Origin: Candidatus Melainabacteria bacterium
Lineage (GTDB): Bacteria > Cyanobacteriota > Vampirovibrionia > Obscuribacterales > Obscuribacteraceae
Length of the DNA: 64,000 bases
NCBI GenBank assembly: GCA_016716405.1
Contig: JADJWK010000004.1
Location: 930,001-994,000, forward strand
Reading direction: 5' to 3'
Shown: positions 26,238 to 34,264 of the stretch, piece by piece
Layout of the letters: each line of letters opens with the position of its first letter
Position numbering within the stretch: the stretch's first letter is position 1
Position numbers and translations under genes: made by a program
Notes under the pieces: generated by a model
Seen by the model: only the letters and a program-made list of their open reading frames with translations
Databases searched by the model: none
What the model was told of the DNA's origin: nothing

Positions 26238-28742
26238 ATGACTTTCACACAGACCCGGGGCTGTCTCAAGCTCCTGCTCGTCACCACCCTGATCGCGAGC
26301 TCGCTTCCTCTGCCGGCCGCAGCTCGCAGCCAGACCACCGTCAATGGTGGCACCCGGGCGCGCCGGACAGAGAAGACTGAGGCCCAGCCCAGGCAATTCC
26401 AGGACAGGGGCTCAGGTTTGCTCGTCGCCATGGCCGGCAACCGCGAGCTCGGACAGTGCCCCCTCAAGCGCACCGAGGTGAGTGCCGCCGTCTCCGGCTA
26501 TGTTTCGCGGGTTACAGTAAAGCAGACTTTCACCAATCCATATAAAAGCAAGATCGAAGCGGTCTATACCTTTCCTCTATCGAACACCGGGGCGGTAGAT
26601 GAGATGCTGATGAAAACAGGAGACCGGGTCATCCGCGGAACCATAAAAAAACGCGAGGAAGCACGCAAGGTCTATGATGACGCAAAAGCTCGAGGAAAGG
26701 TCGCTTCCCTGCTCGATCAAGAGCGCCCCAACATATTCACCCAGGCGGTGGCCAATATCGAGCCGGGAGCCACCGTCGAGATCACCCTCAAATACATAGA
26801 CCTGCTGCCCTATGAAGACGGGCGCTTCACTTTCGCTTTCCCCACCGTGGTCGGTCCCCGGTTCAACCCCGGCGCCCCAGCCGGGAAAACAGGCACCGGG
26901 CGCGATCGCGATACCGATCTGGTCCCGGACGCATCGCTTCTCTCACCACCGGTGACACCAGAAGGAACCAGAGCCGGGCATGACGTTTCGATAAGCCTCG
27001 ACATAGACGCCGGGGTTCCCATGACCAATCTTACTTCCAGATTGCACGAGGTGAGCATCGGCCGGGACGGCAAAAACCGGGCCCATGTCGAGCTCAAGAA
27101 CAAGGCGACTATCCCCAACAAGGACTTCATTCTGAGCTGGGATGTGGCGGGAGATGCGCTCAAGAGCGGCTATCTCACCTATCGCGACCCCCGGGACAAA
27201 GACGGCTCCGGATATTTCACCCTGATGCTCTTGCCGCCCAGGCAGGTAACACCGCATACGGTTGCACCCAAAGAAATGATATTCCTCATCGACTGCTCGG
27301 GCTCCCAGAGCGGCATGCCCCTGAATAAAGCCAAAGAGACCCTTGCTTATATAGTCGATCATATGAATCCGAAAGACACTTTCCAGGTGATCAGCTTCAA
27401 CAACGGCTATGAAAAGATGCTGCCTCGCCCCATGGTGGCCAGTCCCGAAATGAAAAGAAGAGCGCTCGCCTATATCCGCAAGCTCGAGGCTCGCGGCGGT
27501 ACTTTTATGGCACCGGCCGTGGAGGCGACCTGCAAAATGCCGGCCCCGGAGAATCGTCTGCGTGTGGTGACTTTCATGACCGATGGCTATGTCGGCAATG
27601 ACATGGAAGTAATCGGGCTCGTGAAAAAGCTCCGGGCCGACTCGCGGTGGTTCTCTTTCGGCACCGGTCACAGTGTCAACCGCTTCCTTATCGACGAGAT
27701 TGCCAGAGAAGGCGGGGGCGAAGCCGAATATGTAGTGGCCAGCTCGAAAGCAGGCGAGACCGGCAGCCGGTTCTATAAGCGCATTGCCTCCCCGGTTCTC
27801 ACTGATATCAAGCTGAAATTCGACGGTGTCGAAGTGAAAGAGGTCTTCCCGAAAGAAGTATCCGATGTCTGGGCCCAGAAGCCTCTCTATATCAAGGGTC
27901 GCTATCTGAAACCAGGGAAAGGCTCGGTCACCCTCACTGGCTTCCAGGCAGGCAAGCCGTATAAACAGACTCTTGCTCTCTCTTTTCCGGAGACGGATAC
28001 TGTCAACTCCGGAATAGCCTCGGTCTGGGCCAGAGCCAGGGTCGACCGGCTCGTGGCCGAAGACTGGCAGGGAGCCCAGCTCGGCAAGCCCAATCCCGAG
28101 CTGAAAGAAGAGATCGTCGAGACAGCTCTCAAGCATCACATCATGACCCAGTACACCTCTTTCGTGGCCGTGGATGAATCGTCCGACACGGGCCAAGACC
28201 CGGCGTCCCGGACGGTGGTGCCGGTGGAGATGCCCGACGGTGTGTCGAGAAAAGGAGTCTTCGCAGAAGCTAGCCGCAGTCGCTCCATGCACAGCGTCTT
28301 CGGAAACTTGAGCCAGGCGATTCCGGCGCCTTCGGCCAGACCAATGCCCACAGCCGGAGCCCGAGCCGGATCATTGCGAAAGAGCCGGAGCGTTCTCAAC
28401 GGCCCGCTACTGCAAGGCGCGACCAATGGCTCGTTTCCGGCAGCCGAACCGGAGTCGAAGACAGACAAAGAGTTCGACCCTCGCTCCAAGCTCAATCCTG
28501 CGCTCGCTGGCAGCCTTCTCGGCAAGAACCGACTGAAGATGATGGATGGCAGAGTGATGGTCCGGCTCACCCTCAACATGCCCCTGTCGAAAGTCCGGGT
28601 CCTGCTGGAGAAAGCCGGTCTCAAACAAATCAGCGCCGAGAGCCTCCGGGCCTCGAAGGTAACCGTCACCGGTTTCATCGATCCGGCAAGATTGCTGGAA
28701 CTCTGCAAACTCAGTGCGGTAGAGAAAGTCGATCCGGCCTGA
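26238..28742 (+). CDS. Secreted VIT and von Willebrand factor A domain protein
   Basis: Start chosen at ATG 26238, with GAGG five bases upstream; a GTG 16 codons earlier would spoil the signal peptide. The 834-residue protein has a signal peptide (LLLVTTLIASSLPLPAAA). A VIT domain at about residues 60-190 has VSRVTVKQTFTNPYKSKIEA and REEARKVYDDAKARGK. A VWA domain at about 340-510 has the MIDAS motif DCSGSQSG, followed by FMTDGYVGND. The C-terminal 150 residues hold two conserved-looking strands (KVRVLLEKAGLKQISAE). VIT-VWA proteins are related to the inter-alpha-trypsin inhibitor heavy chain and bacterial sortase-target proteins. Here no LPXTG-like sorting signal is visible, so it may be released or periplasmic. 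Confidence 0.88.
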   Translation: MTFTQTRGCLKLLLVTTLIASSLPLPAAARSQTTVNGGTRARRTEKTEAQPRQFQDRGSGLLVAMAGNRELGQCPLKRTEVSAAVSGYVSRVTVKQTFTNPYKSKIEAVYTFPLSNTGAVDEMLMKTGDRVIRGTIKKREEARKVYDDAKARGKVASLLDQERPNIFTQAVANIEPGATVEITLKYIDLLPYEDGRFTFAFPTVVGPRFNPGAPAGKTGTGRDRDTDLVPDASLLSPPVTPEGTRAGHDVSISLDIDAGVPMTNLTSRLHEVSIGRDGKNRAHVELKNKATIPNKDFILSWDVAGDALKSGYLTYRDPRDKDGSGYFTLMLLPPRQVTPHTVAPKEMIFLIDCSGSQSGMPLNKAKETLAYIVDHMNPKDTFQVISFNNGYEKMLPRPMVASPEMKRRALAYIRKLEARGGTFMAPAVEATCKMPAPENRLRVVTFMTDGYVGNDMEVIGLVKKLRADSRWFSFGTGHSVNRFLIDEIAREGGGEAEYVVASSKAGETGSRFYKRIASPVLTDIKLKFDGVEVKEVFPKEVSDVWAQKPLYIKGRYLKPGKGSVTLTGFQAGKPYKQTLALSFPETDTVNSGIASVWARARVDRLVAEDWQGAQLGKPNPELKEEIVETALKHHIMTQYTSFVAVDESSDTGQDPASRTVVPVEMPDGVSRKGVFAEASRSRSMHSVFGNLSQAIPAPSARPMPTAGARAGSLRKSRSVLNGPLLQGATNGSFPAAEPESKTDKEFDPRSKLNPALAGSLLGKNRLKMMDGRVMVRLTLNMPLSKVRVLLEKAGLKQISAESLRASKVTVTGFIDPARLLELCKLSAVEKVDPA

Positions 28743-28762
28743 TTGCCAGAATTTGAGCGGGA

Positions 28763-28798
28763 GAAAGCCCCGGGCCGGTCTGCCGGCCCGGGGCTTTC
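28763..28798. terminator. Bidirectional terminator between convergent genes
   Basis: A perfect 16-bp inverted repeat (28763-28778 with 28783-28798) and a 4-base loop, with GAAAG/CTTTC at its ends. It lies between the VIT-VWA gene and the convergent secreted repeat protein, so it can stop transcription from both sides. Confidence 0.85.
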
Positions 28799-28801
28799 CT
28801 G

Positions 28802-29281
28802 TCAGTTCGATTTGATCACTACATCCCCGGCACGATGTCTTTTCGCTCCAGCTTTCGCTCGGGCTTTCGTTCCTGCTTTCTTTCCTGTTTTCGTTCCGGT
28901 CTGGGACGCCTTTCCGGCTGCCCTCTTTTTCGTCACGGATTTTCTCGCAGTCTTTCTAGTGCCCGATGAGCCCCGAGTGTAATAGCTGTCGCTCGTATCG
29001 TAAGTCTCGATACTGCCGTCCGGATTGCGTTTGACCACCACGCCGTCGCTATGCTTTTTGACATAGGACTTTGCCGGAGCCGACCGCCGGGAAGATCGCG
29101 CCGGCGCTCCGCCGCTTTCGGGCGCATCATAAGTCTCGATGCTGCCGTCGGGGTTTCTCTGGATCACCACGCCATCGGACTCGGTCTCGGTCTGAGCCGG
29201 GCAGGGCCCGCTCGATCCGAGCCAAATCACCAGCGCCAGTGGAATTCCGGTAATTGTTGAAAGAAAAGCGATGCGGTTCAT
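28802..29281 (-). CDS. Secreted basic protein with two copies of a 17-residue motif
   Basis: A 159-residue protein. Residues 1-30 form a signal peptide ending in CPAQ. The motif SDGVVIQRNPDGSIETYD occurs at about residue 35 and again as SDGVVVKRNPDGSIETYD at about residue 82, with nearly the same spacing to a Ser-rich linker. The C-terminal third is a Lys/Ala-rich histone-like tail (KKAGTKARAKAGAKRHR). The basic tail could bind DNA, RNA or anionic surface polymers. No known family is recognised. The next gene on the strand is a TPR protein. Confidence 0.7.
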   Translation of the reverse strand: MNRIAFLSTITGIPLALVIWLGSSGPCPAQTETESDGVVIQRNPDGSIETYDAPESGGAPARSSRRSAPAKSYVKKHSDGVVVKRNPDGSIETYDTSDSYYTRGSSGTRKTARKSVTKKRAAGKASQTGTKTGKKAGTKARAKAGAKRHRAGDVVIKSN

Positions 29282-29319
29282 AGATCTGTATCTCTTACAC
29301 GTCTACAAACAGCATGCCC

Positions 29320-30000
29320 TTATTTGAGAAGTTTGTCCAGAAGCTTCATGACTCTGGCGTCGTTGGGATCGAGCTCCAGGGCCTGGCTCAAAACAGCCGA
29401 GGCTTCAGCGGTCTTGCCCTGATCGTTGAGAACCCGGCCGAGATTGTAGAGGGCGTTCTCATAATCGGGCTTGAGCTTGATTGCCGCCTGATATTGCTCG
29501 ACAGCTTTATCCTTGCTCTTGGCGGCGTCCAGAGCGTTGCCATAGACCACATGATAAATCGGGCTCTTATCATCGATACTCACGGCGCGCTCGGCCTCGG
29601 AGACAGCCTCGTCGACTTTGCCGCTGTCGAGAAGCACGACGCTCAAATTGGAATGCCCGTACGGGATGGTGTCGTCGAGCTCCAGGGCTTTGCGCAGCTC
29701 GGCTTCCGCCTCCTTGAGCTTGCCGTTCTGGCGCAGGGCCCAGCCCAGGTCGTTATGGGCGTCGGCGCTATTGGGATTCTCTTTGACACGTTTGCGCGCT
29801 GCCTCTATGGATGGTGCACCCTGAGCGTTGCGCCGCCAGTTCCCTTCGCGCCCCTCGCCGTAACTCTTCTCTACTTTGGTTGATGCTTTCCCGGACTCTT
29901 TCCCCGACTCTTTCCCGAACGCTGTCTGCTCGGCGGAGACCGCGACGGAAATGGCTAGAGAAAGACAACTCAAAGCGAATACGCCAGATCTAAGGCTCAT
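29320..30000 (-). CDS. Exported TPR-repeat protein
   Basis: Start chosen at ATG 30000, which has GGGAGG nine bases upstream; the frame extends to 30141 but that part overlaps the neighbouring gene. The 226-residue protein has a signal peptide (SGVFALSCLSLAISVAVSA). A Lys/Ser/Glu-rich stretch with GKESGKESGKAS follows, then about four TPR units such as NDLGWALRQNGKLKEAEAEL, SNLSVVLLDSGKVDEAVSEA and YNLGRVLNDQGKTAEASAVL. It probably acts as a periplasmic scaffold. It resembles the TPR lipoprotein at 19.2-19.9 kb in plan but lacks a lipobox. Confidence 0.8.
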   Translation of the reverse strand: MSLRSGVFALSCLSLAISVAVSAEQTAFGKESGKESGKASTKVEKSYGEGREGNWRRNAQGAPSIEAARKRVKENPNSADAHNDLGWALRQNGKLKEAEAELRKALELDDTIPYGHSNLSVVLLDSGKVDEAVSEAERAVSIDDKSPIYHVVYGNALDAAKSKDKAVEQYQAAIKLKPDYENALYNLGRVLNDQGKTAEASAVLSQALELDPNDARVMKLLDKLLK

Positions 30001-30043
30001 CAGAAAGACCTCCCGGACCGTTTGACTGAGCCGACTATTATAC

Positions 30044-30226
30044 TCAGCCAGGCGGTCCGAAAATCGACCAGACACAAAGAAGCAGTCCCACCGCCACGAT
30101 TGCCAGACCGAAAACAGTCGACTCCAGGACATTCTTGGCATCCTCGAAAGCCTGCTTGCAGATTACCGATCCGCCGAAAACGAAGACGGCTCCTACGATA
30201 AACATGATAACGCTCTCTACTATCAT
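30044..30226 (-). CDS. Small two-helix membrane protein
   Basis: A 60-residue protein with two hydrophobic segments (VIMFIVGAVFVFGGSVI and VFGLAIVAVGLLLCVWSIF) joined by a short charged loop (KQAFEDAKNVLES). GGAG lies just upstream of ATG 30226, closer than usual. It starts 15 bases after the stop of the upstream single-span gene, suggesting a small membrane-protein operon with the TPR gene. The function is unknown. Confidence 0.55.
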   Translation of the reverse strand: MIVESVIMFIVGAVFVFGGSVICKQAFEDAKNVLESTVFGLAIVAVGLLLCVWSIFGPPG

Positions 30227-30241
30227 TCTCCGGCTACCCGA

Positions 30242-30589
30242 TCAGGACTCGCCCGCCTCGCCGGACTTGGGCGGAAGGCTGCTGAAAAGAAGAGTCGCTA
30301 TAAAAAGAAACACAATGGCAATCCCGAAGAGGAATCGGTCGATAAGGGCTTTCTCGTGGGCGATCTGACCATCCTGAACGATCTCGCCGATGGATTTGAC
30401 ATCGTCGTCACGACTGCCGCCGGCTTCCACGATCGATCTATCCGATTTATCGACATCCCCCGCAGAGCCCGCCGCAACAGGGGTCCCGGAGGGCTCATCC
30501 CGAGCGATTCCCGGGGGCATGGGCAAAGAAAGCAATAGTGCAAGAAGCACCGGCGCCGTTGCGGCTCGATAGGCTCTCGAAAGATTCAT
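30242..30589 (-). CDS. Exported single-span membrane protein of unknown function
   Basis: Start chosen at ATG 30589, preceded by AAAGGGGGC. The 115-residue protein has a signal-like N-terminus (ATAPVLLALLLSLPMPPGIA) and an acidic linker (GDVDKSDRSIVEAGGSRDDD). One C-terminal transmembrane helix follows (FLFGIAIVFLFIATLLFSS). No family is recognised. It sits between the radical SAM gene and the two-helix protein, all on the minus strand. Confidence 0.6.
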   Translation of the reverse strand: MNLSRAYRAATAPVLLALLLSLPMPPGIARDEPSGTPVAAGSAGDVDKSDRSIVEAGGSRDDDVKSIGEIVQDGQIAHEKALIDRFLFGIAIVFLFIATLLFSSLPPKSGEAGES

Positions 30590-30621
30590 TTTGCCCCCTT
30601 TCCCGATCAGTCTATTAGATT

Positions 30622-31752
30622 TTAGCCAAAACTGATCGGCAAGCGCTTGCGGCCCCAATCGCCCCTGCGGTTCTCGAAAACACCCGGAATCCTCGTCTTG
30701 CACTTCATACAAGCTTGATCCCTGATTCGATACTTGCCAAGGTCGTACCAGTCTCGCTCGATGATCAGCTCGTTGCAACCGTGGCAATAGGTGCTCTGCG
30801 ATTTGACGTCATGCACGTTTCCTGTATAGACATAGGCGATTCCCTCGGCCAGAGCGATCTCCCTCGCCCTTTTCAGGGTGGCGGGCGGAGTGGCCGGCCG
30901 GTCCATGAGCCGGTAATCGGGATGGAAAGCCGTGAAATGGAGGGGAACATCCACGCCGAGATTCGCCACGATCCAGTTGCACATCGCCTTGAGCTCGTCG
31001 TCCGAATCATTCTCCCCGGGAATGAGAAGGGTGGTTATCTCGAGCCAGACATCGGTCTCATGCTTGATCCATTTGAGGGTATCGAGCACCGGCTCGAGGT
31101 TCGACAGGGTGAGCTTCTGGTAGAACCTCTGGCTGAAAGCCTTCAAATCGACATTGGCGGCATCGAGCAGAGAATAGAACTCCGGTCTTGCCTCCGGCGT
31201 TATATAACCGGCAGTGACAGCCACGTTTTTCAGGCCCCGCTCCCGGCAGGCCCTGGCTGTGTCCACCGCATACTCGAGCCAGATCACCGGGTCGTTATAG
31301 GTAAAGGCGACACTCCGGCAGCCGAGCCTCTCGGCAGCTTCGGCGATATCTCCGGGACCGGCGTCCTCGCTCAATCTCTCGATTTCGCGGGACTTGCTGA
31401 TGTCCCAGTTCTGACAGAACTGGCAGCCGAGATTGCAGCCGGCAGTGCCGAATGACAGAACCGCAGTGCCCGGCAGGAAATGATTGAGAGGCTTTTTCTC
31501 GATTGGATCCACGCAAAAGCCCGTGCTCTTGCCGTAAGTAGTCAGATACATCTTGCCCTCGAGATTCTGCCGGACGAAACAGAATCCCCTATCTCCCTCT
31601 TTCAAGACACAGGCCCTGGGGCAGAGATCGCAGAGAATCCGTCCTTCCTGCCCCTCCTCCTCGAGAGGGTGCCAGTAGCGACCCTCGATGATATGAGGAT
31701 CGGAGCCGTAGAATTTCGGCATGCCTGCTCGAGTATCCTCGAGTTCTTCCAT
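30622..31752 (-). CDS. amrS: AmmeMemoRadiSam system radical SAM enzyme
   Basis: About 376 residues from ATG 31752; 31722 is an alternative start and the frame extends to 31911. An N-terminal cysteine cluster has LCDLCPRACVLKEGDRGFC. The radical SAM cluster motif is CNLGCQFCQNW (CxxxCxxC). SVAFTYNDPVIWLEYAVDTA and NVAVTAGYITPEA follow. A C-terminal zinc-binding part has YCHGC and CMKCKTRIPG. This matches AmrS, which usually occurs with MEMO1- and AMMECR1-like proteins. Neither partner is in this window. The natural substrate is not settled. The gene is divergent from the 771-residue unknown. Confidence 0.88.
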   Translation of the reverse strand: MEELEDTRAGMPKFYGSDPHIIEGRYWHPLEEEGQEGRILCDLCPRACVLKEGDRGFCFVRQNLEGKMYLTTYGKSTGFCVDPIEKKPLNHFLPGTAVLSFGTAGCNLGCQFCQNWDISKSREIERLSEDAGPGDIAEAAERLGCRSVAFTYNDPVIWLEYAVDTARACRERGLKNVAVTAGYITPEARPEFYSLLDAANVDLKAFSQRFYQKLTLSNLEPVLDTLKWIKHETDVWLEITTLLIPGENDSDDELKAMCNWIVANLGVDVPLHFTAFHPDYRLMDRPATPPATLKRAREIALAEGIAYVYTGNVHDVKSQSTYCHGCNELIIERDWYDLGKYRIRDQACMKCKTRIPGVFENRRGDWGRKRLPISFG

Positions 31753-31854
31753 TGCTTGCACCGGATGAATTGGTCGTCCCTTCCCAGTATAAACATCTGT
31801 CCAGAAATCCGCCCCTGCGTGTAGATACAAACGACCAGGCCAAGGGAAGACGAA

Positions 31855-34170
31855 GTGACCGACAAAGCAGTTGAATCTGGCGCCAACGAAGCTCAGGCGA
31901 GCAACCTGCACCAGGAAGCTGCTGAATCACTTTCTACCAGAAAGACTGGGAACGCTCTGCTGGATCTTGCAGACCCCTCCGAATCCACCGATAGCTCCTG
32001 CAAGGTCCAGGAGCCGGCCAAGAACGGGCTGACCGCCGGAGACCTGGCCAACATCGGCAGCGCCATTGCTTGCGCCATGCCCTCCCTCTGGGCCCTGGGA
32101 AAAGTAGCGAAAGTCTACTCGGACAACTATATGACCGCCGCCACCCTGGCCAAGCTCGAGGAGAAAGCGAAGAGCGCTTCCCCGAAGCCCGATAGCAGCA
32201 AAGCAGAAGGAAAAGAGGAGCCCACGAAGGCCCCGGCGATCACCGAGACGCCAGGCGGCACCGTCGCCGCCGCGACCTCCGGCACCGACGACAATGACGG
32301 AACAGTAACCCCGACCGGGACCGAGACAGCTCCCGGCGCCGGAGCCGAAATCGGAGGCTGCGCTGTGCCTCAGTCTCTCGAGTTGAGAGATTTGCAATGG
32401 GCCATCGACGAAGCCGAGCGAGAGCGCGAGGGCAAGGGCGGCTTGCTCGACGGTCTGATACGGCAACCAACCTGCCTTTCGGGCAATGACGAGAAATTTC
32501 TCCAGATGGTCGTGGGCGACCGGGATTCCAGCAAACGTGCCGAAGCGGTTCGCTCGGACGAAGGATTCTGCAATATGGATCTGACCAGGCAAGACTGGCT
32601 CGCTATCGGCAACCTCATGAAAGGCGACCCGAATAGCGGTCTGGAGGACTTCCCCAGCGCCGTATTCAGTGACAGCCGGGCGGATAGGACTGAAACAGTC
32701 CGGGCCGGTAGCTCGGAGATCGAGGTTGACGGCGGCCGGACCACCGTCACCGACCAGGAGAACGGCATCAGAACAGTGAAAGAAGGCACGCGGACCGTGA
32801 CCACTCTGGGCGATGGCGCAGAGATCAAGACGGACGGACAGACCACCACTTATGACACACCGGACGGGGTCCGACAGGTGACCATCGACAAAGACGGTCC
32901 CGACACCTACCGGCTGACGGAAAACCGTTTCGCCAGAAAGGTCGGCGATGTGGTGGAAATCTACGACGCTTCCGGCGAGCGTATCGGAAGGGTTACCCGG
33001 CGCGAATACTATCGCCGGGAGCGAGACTACGACATCTTCATGCTCCGGGACGCCAGATCCGCCGAAGACGCCCTGGAAGCCTGGCGAAGAAACAAGGGGC
33101 TCCTGCAAGACGGCGCCACCAGCATTCTTTTCAGAGACAACGGTGCCTCAATCGTCGAAAACGACAAGACCACCATCAACTTCGATGTCACCGACAAAGG
33201 CGTCCGCTACTCCATGCGGATCGACGACAAGCGTCAACTGGTCCAGGACGAGCAGGGCAAGCACTTTATCAAGGAAGACGGGAAGCCGGACATAGAGCTC
33301 AGCGACGAGCAGGTGGACGAAATCTTCAAACCCATGGGAAGAAAAAGAGCCTTCTTCGAGCAGGTCATGGAAGCCTTGAAGAGCGGTCGCATGACCCTGG
33401 GCCAGACAGTAGTCACCATGACCAGAAGCGGTGACGGCGCTCCTCCTTCCGATTCGAGCAGCCCCGGCAAATCCTACGAGCTAGAAGATACCGGCACCCA
33501 TGACCGGGAGACTTTCGACACGGGCACGGGCACGCTCTCTCTGGCGCACGGTGACGAGACTCCGGCAGTGATCGACCCGGAGCACAAATTCAATATCACG
33601 ACATCCGCTTACCGGGTCGAGAACGATCAGGTAATCATCCCCGGCCGGGGTGATAGACAGGATATTCGTATCGAGGATAACGGCACCGTTCACCTGCCTG
33701 ACGGGACCACTATCACCACCGCCGGCAGGATCAGCCTGAGCGACGGCACAACGATCACCGAGTCCGGCTCCATCATCGACGGCGCTGGCAGGACGATCCA
33801 CCAGGCTGGCAGCAGCGAAACCGTGACCAGAACCATGGACAACTATGTAGCCTTCGCCCAGAGCCTCGCCAATTCGGTGGCGGCACGGGCCTGCTCCGGC
33901 GGCACCGTGAGTTTATCGGACATTGCCATGATCAATGCCAACATGTCCATTCTCTCTAATTTCATGGTCTTCCTGAGCAGTGCCGGCGATCTGGAAGCAG
34001 CGCAGAGCGTCCGCAACTCCTGGGGGCTCCTCAAAGACTCCCTCGATCGAGCCGAGCAGAACCTCAGAGACAAGAATACGCGTCTGCGCCTGGCCGACGA
34101 CCGGGCTTCCGTCATGCCGAGCAGCAAAGATTTGATTAAAGACTTTATTAAAAGTGGTACATACCTCTAG
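31855..34170 (+). CDS. Large beta-repeat protein of unknown function heading the PATAN-MglA cluster
   Basis: A 771-residue protein from a GTG start. No signal peptide is seen. Residues 60-90 form a hydrophobic helix (IGSAIACAMPSLWALGKVAK), followed by a Pro/Thr/Gly-rich acidic linker to about residue 170. Residues 280-400 consist of short beta-repeats rich in DGG, TTVT and GVRQVTI units. A second beta-repeat stretch lies near 600-650 (LPDGTTITTAGRISLSDGTTI). The C-terminus is helical (LLKDSLDRAEQNLRDKNTRL). The repeats look like a short-repeat beta solenoid or YD-like shaft. Its stop is followed 94 bases later by the PATAN gene. No homologous family is recognised. Confidence 0.7.
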   Translation: MTDKAVESGANEAQASNLHQEAAESLSTRKTGNALLDLADPSESTDSSCKVQEPAKNGLTAGDLANIGSAIACAMPSLWALGKVAKVYSDNYMTAATLAKLEEKAKSASPKPDSSKAEGKEEPTKAPAITETPGGTVAAATSGTDDNDGTVTPTGTETAPGAGAEIGGCAVPQSLELRDLQWAIDEAEREREGKGGLLDGLIRQPTCLSGNDEKFLQMVVGDRDSSKRAEAVRSDEGFCNMDLTRQDWLAIGNLMKGDPNSGLEDFPSAVFSDSRADRTETVRAGSSEIEVDGGRTTVTDQENGIRTVKEGTRTVTTLGDGAEIKTDGQTTTYDTPDGVRQVTIDKDGPDTYRLTENRFARKVGDVVEIYDASGERIGRVTRREYYRRERDYDIFMLRDARSAEDALEAWRRNKGLLQDGATSILFRDNGASIVENDKTTINFDVTDKGVRYSMRIDDKRQLVQDEQGKHFIKEDGKPDIELSDEQVDEIFKPMGRKRAFFEQVMEALKSGRMTLGQTVVTMTRSGDGAPPSDSSSPGKSYELEDTGTHDRETFDTGTGTLSLAHGDETPAVIDPEHKFNITTSAYRVENDQVIIPGRGDRQDIRIEDNGTVHLPDGTTITTAGRISLSDGTTITESGSIIDGAGRTIHQAGSSETVTRTMDNYVAFAQSLANSVAARACSGGTVSLSDIAMINANMSILSNFMVFLSSAGDLEAAQSVRNSWGLLKDSLDRAEQNLRDKNTRLRLADDRASVMPSSKDLIKDFIKSGTYL

Positions 34171-34264
34171 GAGTCGATCCTCAGGGCGAAAGCCCGTCGA
34201 CCCTTGCGAGTTGATTGATACAACCCGGTCCTGCGGCCATTCCCAGAAAGGGAATCCCTTATTG

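Noticed and set aside
26943..28292. Long minus-strand open frame of 449 codons
   Set aside because: It lies entirely opposite the well-supported VIT-VWA gene and reads as a GC-rich shadow with no family resemblance.
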